DNA of 64,000 nt from Phoenix dactylifera (Eukaryota > Streptophyta > Magnoliopsida > Arecales > Arecaceae). The notes beneath the pieces are model-generated. The model was not told where the DNA came from. It saw only the letters and a program-made list of their open reading frames with translations, and did not search any database. The stretch spans positions 8,528,475 to 8,592,474 of the forward strand of contig NC_052407.1 in assembly GCF_009389715.1 (NCBI RefSeq), written 5' to 3'. Made by a program: the position numbers and the translations under genes. This document shows positions 48,282 through 58,875 of the stretch, piece after piece; position 1 is the first letter of the stretch, and every line of letters begins with the position of its first letter.

Positions 48282-50216
48282 CCCTGGCATCCCCTGCGGT
48301 GGAACGACTTGAGTTCGGCTTTCGGTGCGCCGTATTCCGCCGAAGAAGAGGAGAGAGGAGGAGGAGGTGACGAGATGGGATGGGTTCTCCTCTCCCTCGC
48401 CGGCGCTCTAGTGTTATATAGTTTCATGAATGCGTATCGTTTCGGCGATACGCACGTAGCCGTGTCGGAAAGGTGGGGAAGAAGGGAAACAAAATCCCGG
48501 CCAAGTCGCCAGCTCCTCTGCTCGATCTGCCTACGTCCGCAAGGATTTCTCGCAAACAAGCAAATAATATGGAAGATATGATACTCTGAGAAGGTGATGG
48601 ACACCAAAATCCTAGGTTGTTTTTTAACTTATTTGTGGCTTTTTATTTTTTTATTGTTCGCAAAAAAAAAAAGGGCTTTGATGTGATATCCCCCCTCCTT
48701 TTTCCTGCAGCGAGATTTTTTTTTCTTTCTTTGTTTGGGTGCAATAGCGCTATATAGGTTAAATTTTGTGAATCTTACAAGTCAGTCCTTCGTAAAGTAA
48801 AATATTTCTTTGTTCCGTATTAGTCCCTCCACTCTTTGAATTTAGATTTGTTAACTAATATAATATTCAAATCTGATATCACTCCCTGTTTGCAGCAGTT
48901 GCTGCAACTAGGTCTCTAGTTTTTCAACAAATGTGTTGCATCCCAATTCAAAGATGTATTACGCCAGCATTACTCGTTTTATACGCATCATCTGAATTCA
49001 AGAACCCTAGAGGTTTTAAATTAAGGAGATAGATAAACAAATTAGTAAGTTACCATCAAATTTATCATTCAACTACATGATATTGTCAAAGATATTGCTA
49101 TTGTGATTGTATGGAGAGGAAAAGTTAGAGAACCTATGGAGTAATTAATTAGATTAGATAAGAAGTAACTCAGCTCTTTTTCTATAGGTGGGATAGAATT
49201 TACTTGAATTTCCACTAAAACTATGTCTGGATGCTACGGATGGATCGCTTTTCGAGATGGCCATTTCCAAACCGGGTTAAAGTGATCTAATATTTGGTTG
49301 ACATTCTTTAAGTTGGTAAGATAAGTTACGTACAAAAAGTAAAATTAAAAAAAATAAAGAGAGGGAAGAAAAAGCCTAAAGGTTAACTTCTTCTTTCTTT
49401 TTTTTTTTTCACTCTTCCCCATGAAATAAAGCTAACCGGATTAAATGACTTTTTGAGATGTTGATTGACTGAAGTTTAATTCATGCTTTTTGGTATGTGT
49501 TTGGATGATTAAATTGTTGATATTATCTTTAACTAGCGGATGATCGAGAACCAAATATATCTCTTTAATTAAAGAGATTATGCTTTAATTCATGTTATTT
49601 AAAAGAGAAGGTGCATGCTTTCGCTCATGATATTTAATCTTATCTTTAGTTAATATAGCGAAGCCGCTTTCATTCGAATGCATCGAGGAACACGAGACGT
49701 CAAATCAATTACAAAAGGTTGCATGCAATGATGGGTGGTGGTGGCAGCCAGGACGTAGAGTCACTGGCAGCCACCGAATGGGAACAGTAGTTACATTTTC
49801 CCACCCACCACCTTTCAAAACCAAAAGCTACGGCCGAGTCTCAACTCCAGATTTTGCTGCTTCTCCACAAAAGCAGTAGCAAATTAAGTAGCACCCAAGC
49901 TGCCAAAAGGGCTCATTGTGGGTCGTTCAAAACTATCTCGAGTAAAAAAGCCGCTTGGTTCAGTGCCTCGTGAAGCTCGGATAAAGATTTTTTTTTTTTA
50001 CTCTTAGGCGTGGGACAAGCATGCACACGTTTGGACTTCTATTTGGAAAAGGCTAAGATACCACTTCCAAAGAAAGGGCCTAAAGTGCTCTCTGTCTCTC
50101 TCTCTCTCTCTCCTCGATAATGGGTGAATGAAAAAGAAACTGGTTTGCTTTAGTTGGGGTGTCGTGTGGAATGGAAGTGACGACACGGCGAGCCCTGTGC
50201 TTGTTGACGTGTGGCT
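48282..50216. other. Intergenic, no gene recognised
   Basis: A plus-strand frame starting with ATG at 48375 (MGWVLLSLAGALVLYSF) begins with a hydrophobic stretch, but it is short and matches no family I know. The rest is AT-rich. TC repeats occur at about 50092-50112. Confidence 0.4.
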
Positions 50217-51250
50217 TGTGTGAGTAGGAGTCCCATGTCAAATGTATATATATTCTTCACTTAACCTTATTCTCATAATTTAATTTAAATTATTAATTTA
50301 GCTAGTATTGTTAAGAATTATATGTATAAGATTTAGTCTTATACGAGATAATTAGTAGGAAATAGATAGGTCGATACCGATGATTGGACTCAAAACTTAA
50401 TAGCTTAACTTTTTGAGGTTGAGTTGAATTCCGTCATGTATCAAGGCATCCATCTAGTTGGACTTGAACTCCCCTTCCTTCCCAACAAATGGTTTCGGAG
50501 CTGATGGTTGACATGGATGATGATCAAATTGATAGCTTTTATGAAGAATGGTAATATGTGAGATGGTAGAGTTGAGGCATTGCGGATGCGGTGTGTTGAG
50601 CATATACAACAAGTAGACTCGACGTGAGCTGATAGAGCTAAGTTATGGTGGCCACAATATGCCGACTGGATGCAGGAAATGGATTTAATGGAGCAATGCA
50701 TTGGGTTTGAGAGGGAGCTTGGACATAGTTGTTGAAGAGTGGTGAAATGTTTTTGAAAGCTGCTCTTATGAAGAATGGTAATATGCGAGATTGTGACATG
50801 CAAGATCATAAAGCCAAATCATTGCAACCGCAATATGTTGAGTGGATGCAGCAAGTGGTCTCGACCTAAGTTGATAGAGCTCGGTCATGGCAGCCATACT
50901 ATGTCAAGTGGGCGCAGCAAGTTAGATTGACGGAGAAGGCATTGTGTTTGAGTGTGAGCTTGGTGTAATTCTTGGAGAGTGATAAAATAAGACTCTTATA
51001 GAGTGGGATTCTTGAATTGGAGTGGTAAAACACCAGGTGAAGTGTATAGTGTGACTCTTGGAGAGTAAGCTCTTAGCTAGGTTGGAGTATGCGTGGTAGT
51101 TTAGCATGGAGCTCGACTATATAGAGTAGTAGTGGATTTGACTCAGCTGGGAGTTCAATTAGCTCACATATAAAGGGAAAATTTAATAGCTTAAGCTTTT
51201 ATGTTGAGTTAGTTTCTAGCTTACACATCAAGGTCTTCTTCTCTCCAACA
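50217..51250 (+). mobile_element. Non-autonomous LTR element with PBS and internal duplication
   Basis: The first LTR ends TTCCCAACA at 50487 and is followed by AATGGTTTCGGAGCT, a degenerate initiator-tRNA-Met primer-binding site. A related sequence at about 51180-51250 repeats the order TTAATAGCTTAA, GTTGAGTT, CATCAAGG and CTCCAACA and is the second LTR. The 690-bp interior has no ORF of note but contains an imperfect tandem duplication with period about 227 bp (ATGAAGAATGGTAATATG at 50541 and 50768). The 5' limit of each LTR is uncertain; the second LTR appears shortened. Confidence 0.5.
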
Positions 51251-52699
51251 AATATAGCCTTTCATCAATATGATAACGTTAACGAAAGGCAAAAAAACAA
51301 AAAAAGAACAATAGAATAACGTTAGAGCATGCAAGCATGGATTGGTAGGTTGACATTGACATTTTTGGCAAGTTTGGACACTTTGCATTGTTAGGGCTGA
51401 CACAGCATGACAATAACTTTGTATTTAATCATATTGCACAAAATTTTTTCATTGCGAAGTAAAAAACAAAGCAGTTTCACATGATTTAAGATGAGGGTTT
51501 TCTTGGAAGGAGCCTTTTTGTGGGGGTGTTTATAGGAAGGTGGGTTTTATATGACAAAAAGCTTCAAAATATACATCAATTAACAAAAACTAAAAAGATA
51601 ATGAAGGCTTTTGATGTCCACACTGAAGCCTTTGCGGCCCTTAGCTATGGGTTGATGTGGTACAAGCAAAAGGACACCATTGCTTGGTTACAATTATTAA
51701 TTTTGATTGATGGACAAAGCTCATATTAAATTAGTCAAAGAAAGAATTAAAAAAATAATAGATAATTGGCTGTTCAGTGTCAGTATCCTTATGCGCTTAG
51801 TTAATTGAGATAAAGATAGCTAATTAAACTAAGCCTCTCTTGAACATCATGAATTAAATTAAAAAACTTTTGAGACAACATAGTTAAGTTGATAATTTTA
51901 ATGCTTCATTCTGTATTATGTGGTGGTGGGTGGAAACACACTCAAACCAAATGCAACCCATGAAAACTGGAAATTAATTTTATATGACCTTGCATTAATT
52001 GTAGAGTACTGAACTAGATGCGTTCTGCATTCTTTATCCAAGAAGGCTCAATTTTCAAAAGGCTTGTGCCTAACTTGGATACCTAACTACCTTGCTTTTG
52101 TACTTTGATTAGAAGGGGTTCGCCAAATCCAAACTCATCGAACCAATTAAATATGGACGTCAAAACTCAAGGTGATGCAGGAAGAAGAGATGAATTCATG
52201 CGTTATTTATTTGAAGTATATTGAAGAATTAAGCACCACCTTCCACAATAACATCTTCATTTAAATTTGTAAAAAAAAAATTTCTAGAGTGGCACATGTT
52301 GCTTTTGCAAAGTCATTTCTATCTGTTCTTAGAGAATGCTAGAGATCACCTATTTCTGTCATTGCTCAGTCATTGATTTTATATGGTATTTGGTGATTGG
52401 CAGAGTGGAATTAGATAGCTTTTGGCTATCTACATGAGTCCCAATAATTGACACCATCAAACCCATGCATTGCACTAGTCCCAAGTTGCCACTTATAGGA
52501 CTTGTGAGTTGCATAATAAACAAGTGATTGATAGCATTACTCTTTGCTTGGACATGATGCAATTTGCAAAGAAAAGTAATGCGTGTGACAGTGTGATATC
52601 TTACTTGGACAAAAGAATGCATTCAAAGTGCAACTTATGGCAAAATGAGCATCTTTGGAAGATTCTATAAAAAAGCACTTGGAATCTAATATATATACA
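51251..52699. other. Intergenic, nothing recognised
   Basis: AT-rich unique-looking sequence with only short open frames, none linked to a family or to neighbouring exons. Confidence 0.5.
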
Positions 52700-53300
52700 C
52701 TAAAATGATGACTCCATTCACCGCATGGATACCTATATATTAATGGTGTTATTAATAGACCTCTTCATTTGGGATAATAGATAGGACTCTTATTTAATAC
52801 GATTCTTTGTCAAAATATAACAATATAATGGCGTTAATAAAAAATATTAAATTATTAAATTATATTAAATAAAAAAATATTAGTACTATAAAATTGATAT
52901 AAAAATTAATGACATTAATAATAACCATATTTGCTTAATATATGCTGATATATACTTAATATATATTTATTAAACAAAGAATCTATTAGTATGACTAAAT
53001 TAATCTTGTGCAGAGTTCTCCATTCACTATGTGGATACCTATATTAATAACATTATTAATATAGGATACCTATATTAATAACATTATTAATATAACTTTT
53101 TATTTCGGATAATAGGTATGCTCTTATTTAATGGTTCTTCATCAAAAATAGCAATATAATTTCATTAATAAGAAGATTATTAGCTCATTAATTTGTATTA
53201 AATAAAGATTTTATTAGGGCTACAAAATTAATACTGAAATTAATGATATTATTAAGAACCATACTTGCTTAATATATACTGATATTAATAAAAGATACTT
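52700..53300. repeat. AT-rich tandem duplication, period about 307 bp
   Basis: CTCCATTCAC(C/T) followed by GGATACCTATAT begins at about 52712 and again at 53019. Both units continue with GATAATAG(A/G)TA, CTCTTATTTAAT, a run of TTAATAA motifs and CTTGCTTAATATAT/GCTTAATATATGC. Within the second unit a 33-bp segment starting GGATACCTATATTAATAAC (about 53033 and 53066) is itself duplicated. Confidence 0.6.
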
Positions 53301-53732
53301 GTCATTAGCATTGTACCCTGCAAATATCTCGTGTAGGTCATTAGATTACACTATTTTTTTATAATCTCTAATGTATTTTTAAGATCAAGATATTACTTAA
53401 AAGTGAAAGGGCAATCACTAATGGTCTTGCTATATTGTATTTAAATATCCATAGTTCCAATATTTTTTTATTTATTATTATATGTAGGTTAGATCATGAT
53501 CCTATTATTTTATAATAATATATTATTTTACCATATCGATAAATATACATATTACATATATTATTAGAATTTTATATAATGACATATGTCGTAATAATTA
53601 ATATCAAAATTTTATTTTAAAAATAACTATGCTCTTATATTTATATTATACTTTGTTCTATTATATCTATCTCATATTGCATTTCAATAATAGTTTGAAA
53701 AAGAGAAAAAACTGCATCCTATGCATTGCAGG

Positions 53733-54208
53733 GGTTTAAGGGTGCATATAAGCTGATCAGCTTGTGAGCTGTTCGAACTCGACTTGGGTCCAAGGTTGAC
53801 TCAACTCAGCTGTTACTGAGCCCAACTCAAGCTTGAGGAGCAAAATATTTGAATATATATATATATATTAACAATATTATATTTATTTATAATATATATT
53901 ATTAGTTTAATCTTTTAAATATATAGTATTTATATTTTTAAATTGGATCTAACTTCTATCATTTAATTATATTTTTTTAATTTTGATTAAGATTCAAATT
54001 CAAGCTCGAACTCAAGCTCGAGTATGGCTCGATTGATATTTAAGTGGAGTCAAGTCGATCTCAAATATTGCTTTTTTTTTTAATTAAGTCGAGATCGAAC
54101 TTGAATATTAAAGCTCGATCGATCTCAATTAGAATTTCGAGATCGAGTATTTTGAATCGAATTGAACTTAAGTCTCTGCATTTTGCTCGACTCAATTGCA
54201 CCCCTATG
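53733..54208. mobile_element. MITE-like element with CTCGA-rich ends
   Basis: The ends read GGGTGCATATAAGCTGATC (left) and GCTCGACTCAATTGCACCC (right), so GGGTGCA/TGCACCC form terminal inverted repeats. Repeated TCGAG/CTCGA/AAGCTCGA motifs occur on both sides, as in common plant GGGTGCAA..CGAGCTCGA non-autonomous elements. The centre is AT-rich and non-coding. Exact termini were not fixed. Confidence 0.45.
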
Positions 54209-54869
54209 CCGGTTCTGGTTATATGCTATTTCTTCGTGAAAGAGTAAGCTCCTCATGATATAGCTTTTGAGCGAACTACGAAGTTGATTAGTAGTGATAC
54301 CACCCGCAGTTGATTAGTGAAGCATGCAAACTTCTCCCTTGGTCCCTAACTCCAGCGGTCCCATACAATAAACTCCTTAAGTCAGATTAGTACGTATATG
54401 ACTATAATGCCCCTAGCTACACGAGCTGCCGCCTGCCGTCCATGACATGGGGGTATTATGGTAAAAGAGCTCGACAAGGCTTGTGGCGCTTTTGACCACG
54501 CGAGTCTCACGGGAAAGAAAGTGGTGGTCCCCGCGGAGACCTTTGGGCACTTTGAGGCCGTCACATCGTACGAACGCCGCGGCCTTTTATTCTAAGTATA
54601 TATTATAATATTTTTTTTTGTTGTTCGCGTCCTCAGGTTAATGATCCGTAATACCTGAAATAGACCGGGGTGTTTGGCGCGGTACGTGTCAAGCAGGGCA
54701 AAAATAGGGGAGTAAATGTTCTTAGCATATTCCACATGGATGGATTGGCATTTTGGCAGTGCATAGCCTGAGACACAGCACTTGTTTTGTTATGATTTTT
54801 TTTTTAATGGATATATAATATATTTTCCGAATTACACTTATAGATATCGATGCGAGGCTAAACATATAT
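54209..54869. other. Intergenic, no gene recognised
   Basis: A locally GC-rich patch at about 54400-54590 could be mistaken for a promoter or exon, but no open frame with family similarity or splice context goes with it. Confidence 0.4.
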
Positions 54870-55308
54870 TGTAACAACCCAGGACCTCATCCAAAATGGC
54901 TAGCCGGAAGTTATTATTTAGGTTCCTTAATCCTGTATAAATATCCAATATCTACCAAGCGTATAACCGATGTGGGACTAAATACATGCCCGCATGGATT
55001 CTCACATACTCCCCCCGTTCAAGCCCTGACGTCCTCGTCAGGCTAAGGGTTCAAATACATTCAAATCTAATTACAAACACCACGATCGGCTCATGATTAG
55101 CCCTAATGGATCTGTGCTGCAGTGTTCCCTAGTCCACATAGATTATGGGCCGGGTCTGCTCTGATACCATTTGTAACAACCCAGGACTTTACCCAAAATG
55201 GCTAGCCGGAAGTTATTATTTGGGTTCCTTGATCCTGTATAAATACCCAAGATCTACCCAGCGAATAACCGATGTGGGACTAAATACACGTCCGCACGGA
55301 TCCTCACA
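54870..55308 (-). mobile_element. Complete TRIM-type LTR element with TATAT target duplication
   Basis: On the minus strand the structure is LTR (55308-55172), primer-binding site ATGGTATCAGAGCAG, internal region of about 165 bp, purine tract AACGGGGGGAGTA, and LTR (55006-54870). The LTRs start TGTGAG and end TTGTTACA. TATAT flanks both sides (54865-54869 and 55309-55313). It has no coding capacity. It belongs to the same family as the compound insertion at 35551-36513. It may be mobilised only in trans by an autonomous element. Confidence 0.9.
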
Positions 55309-55313
55309 TATAT

Positions 55314-55568
55314 TTGTGCGGATTTTTACATATTTTTTTATATAAGTCCTAACGTTCGTGTCAGGTTAAAGTTCTAATTCATTCAAATCTAATTAAGAGC
55401 ATTATGATCGGCTCGTGGTTAACTCCCATAAATTCGTATTGCAGTATTCCTTAGTTCATATAGATTTTGGGCATTGTTTGAGTTTCTTGATTCTGTAAAA
55501 GTACTCCAGATCTATCCATCGAATAATCGATATAGAACTAAACACACACCCGTACGGATCCTCACACA
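55314..55568 (-). mobile_element. Degenerate TRIM copy adjoining the complete one
   Basis: Beginning GTGCGGATTTTTACATA, this segment follows the TRIM internal region and then an LTR body (AATCGATATAGAACTAAACACAC ... GTACGGATCCTCACA) with many substitutions. The LTR's U5 part and the primer-binding site are deleted. It appears to be an older copy of the same family in the same orientation. Confidence 0.65.
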
Positions 55569-58500
55569 TATACTGTGATAAACATTTCTTAATATTCCTT
55601 AATACTTTATTAACAGATAATAAGGTAATCAATTATTGGTTCCTTGTGGACCATAAAGAAATGTTGGAAACAAATGGTATCTTTCAAATTTTGAATCAGG
55701 CACCATTTATGCATTGCTAGTTTGGGTGATATTTTTTGGTTGAGATAATCAACCTTTCATTGGGTTATACTCTTTGTTATCTCTCCACAACGTATCTACT
55801 TTAGAAAAAGTCATACTAAATACTCAATTTCGATAACTTTATATGCATTAACATGCTTTGAAGGGTTGAATCGATTATCAAAACATTGATTTTGTATAGC
55901 ATTGATACACCATCTTATAAGTTCAACCTTTAGCAAACAGCTTAATAAAATAATTGAAAGAATTTTTTTTTTTATGAAGCAAGAAAAAGAATAGCTTTTG
56001 TGTACTTATTTTTATATAGTATACGAAAGAAATAACACAGAAGAGATCATTCTCTGCCACTTAAGTATTATTTGCGGATGCCCCCAATCATAAATTGTTA
56101 AGACAATCTTTAAAAATTATTCACAGGCTCACCAAATAATACTAGAAGATATTTCAAAAGAAAATGTAACTCTTTAAGTTAAAAAGTACAAAAAAAATTT
56201 GAAGTTGATAGAATGATTCTTAAATGTTATATGAGTCATTAAGCCTAGAAAGAAAAGTTTCCATAAAGGAGAGGAAAGAGGGGTTTAAATGTGGAACAGA
56301 CGAGTTTTTATTTTATTTTATTTCATTTATTGGTAGGGGATGGAAAACAATTAGCTAAAAGAAAATTTTTCCATCACCCAGGTCTGTGCCATGGTCCTTT
56401 TCACTTTGGAAAAGGATGCAAACCATCTGAGATAATGTTGATTAAAAAGCTATTGTTCTTTGACTTTGCATTACATATCATTTTGTTGTTATTGAGTTGT
56501 TATGATTCTCCATTGAGATTTGAAGAATAGAGAACGACCACCAGTTAAACATTACGGCAGCTCCTCTTGTAACCTGAGCAAAGGGAGGGGAGGGGAAGAG
56601 AGAACAAAATAGGCATCTAAAGAGTTGAGAAGCACATCAAGAACTTATTCAACTACTGCAAGCAAATGTGCAAGAGAATTGCCACTTTGTTTGATTAGCT
56701 AATTCTAACTTCACTAGTTGATTTTAAGTCACATAGCAAGAAGCCTGGAACTAATAGGTACATGAGGAAGTCCACTTAGCCGAATTTGGATGCTACTTTG
56801 TGGTATCTCCATAATTTTGTATAAAACTGTTTCTTCTTCCATTAATATTCAAACAAAACTGACCTTAGAAGAAACTGAAAAATATTTGGCGAATGAAGAA
56901 AAAAGGCCAAGGGGTTTACCATCTATCTAACTCTCTATCCCGACTTCTTCTGCAACAACTCTTTCATCTTTGATGATAGCACCTAAAAATTTTGACCTCT
57001 CTCTGAAGATCTCTTTATCTTGATAGTCGGATATTATTATCACGCATAGAGACTTGCTTGAACTTTCTTCCAAAGTTTATCCAGCCTGAATAATTAGTAA
57101 CTTGCTTGCAACTAGGTTTTGAACTTATTTTTAAGAGGAAGAAAAAAAAAACAAGGTCAAACTATGACCATATCAGCTCAAGTTGTTGAAGCCCTGTGGG
57201 GCACTCAAACATTATAATGTCAAAAAAAGGCTGGGCGAGAGGTCAGCCATGGGGTTTCCGACAGCACACTAAAAGGATTACCAGCGTCTAAGCAAATTGG
57301 CTGGCCTCACTGGAATTATGATGATGCACTTGGGGAACAGCCCTTCAGTTTTCAAGAATAAGATCAGAAATATTTATTGCCTATTCGAACTATTAGTTAA
57401 TGAGCTGAATTAAACAATATCTATTAAATTTTCACTTGCTTGCGGGTGGGATGACCTTTCAAGTGATTCTACCAAAAAAAATAAGGATTTTTTTTTTTTA
57501 AGCTCTTAAAAAAAGAGAGGATCCATTTCCAAACCACTTGAAGATACGTAAGGCTTCATGTCAGATATCCTGTCTGGATTGAAGAGTACCAAGCTGTCCT
57601 CCCTAATAAATGGGCCCTATTAAACTGCATTTAGAATGCACTGAACATGAACAATAATACTTCAGTGTACATTCCCTGAGGATCCGTCCAGCATTTTGAA
57701 TTGTTTAAACTTTGCATCCGTCCATTCTGCTGCATGACAGTAATTTTCATAAAATAATCCAATTCTCATCGCTGTGCTTGAAGACTTTTGCAGGTCAATA
57801 AATAAAACTATGCTTCTTAATTTTCATGACTCTTGTGACAGCTGAGGACCTATTACAAAATTTAATGGGATTGAATGGGTTTGAATTTTCTGCAAAAATC
57901 GTACTAATTGGCTTGTTCAGATTTTTTTTTTATAGCCCATCTTAATTTTTACTTAAATTCTATTTATGAGTCTGTTCGAGTGCAGAATAAAAAATATTTA
58001 TTTTTTTTTACAAAATTTGAGTTGGATTTTTCAAACAGGCTCTAAGTCTGCTAAGGATTCTAAGTCCTAAAATTCTTGCAAACGAGCTCTGATTATTCAA
58101 TTAGGATTTTTTTTTACTTTGGCATTTTAAGAAAATCTAGAGAAGTTTATCATGCAATATAATGGATTGGTTAAAATTGAATGAGTCTGCCCTTCAAACA
58201 ATGAGGTCAATCTATGAGATCTACTATAATCGGACATGTGATTCACATGAGATCCACTGGTTAACTCTGATTTTGGTTTCTTTTTAATTATTATTCACGT
58301 AATTTAATAAATTATATGACAGCTGCATTTCTTTTTTCTCCCTCATAGAAATGAATCAAGAGGACTATTTTTTTAAAAAAAATAAAGAATTAGAGTTAGT
58401 ATGGTAGCGTGGAGAGGGAGAATCACGTCTTGGAGCCTCATGAAAACTCCGGAGTCCGATTTTGTTATTAGAATAGATGAACCCAATTCTTCCAAAAGAC

Positions 58501-58649
58501 ATTTTTGCGAGGAAACTAGCAAAAAGCATCCTTTGGTTTCTTGATTAATAGGTGGCAATTGTTGATGATGGACCTTGGCCCACCTCATAGTGGCCGGTGT
58601 TCCCAAGAGAACGTTCTCACGATCCATGAAATTTAAGCTGACTCACTAA
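55569..58649. other. Intergenic, no gene recognised
   Basis: AT-rich sequence. The plus-strand frame at 56291-56530 has no family similarity. At about 57840-58110 a segment reading ATTTGAGTTGGATTTTTC and GCAAACGAGCTCTGATTA could be part of another inverted-repeat element, but I could not pair its ends. Confidence 0.4.
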
Positions 58650-58875
58650 GAGCCTATTTGAATGATTGAACTAAAAATCCTATAAAATTCGTGGATTGGG
58701 TTAGTACAACTAACAAAATTATAGAATTATAGATTGGGGTGAACAGTGGGTTGGCCAGAATCCCATAGGTATGAATATAAGCCTAGCGTAGCTTGTAATC
58801 CTATAATTTTGCTGGTTGTACTGGTCCAGTCGGCAAATCCTATAGGATTTTCAGCCTAGACATCCAATCAAACCA
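58650..58875. mobile_element. Tourist-like MITE with about 80-bp inverted repeats
   Basis: The left arm (GAGCCTATTTGAATG ... AAAATCCTATA ... AGTACAACTAACAAAATTATAG) is matched in reverse complement by the right arm (TATAATTTTGCTGGTTGTACT ... TCCTATAGGATTTT ... CATCCAATC). TAA trinucleotides flank both ends (58647-58649 and 58876-58878), as expected of PIF/Harbinger-type MITEs. No coding region. Confidence 0.65.

Noticed and set aside
48309-48581. 90-codon plus-strand frame with a hydrophobic start
   Set aside because: No family resemblance, no further exons, and it lies opposite the DUF1336 promoter; not enough to call a gene.
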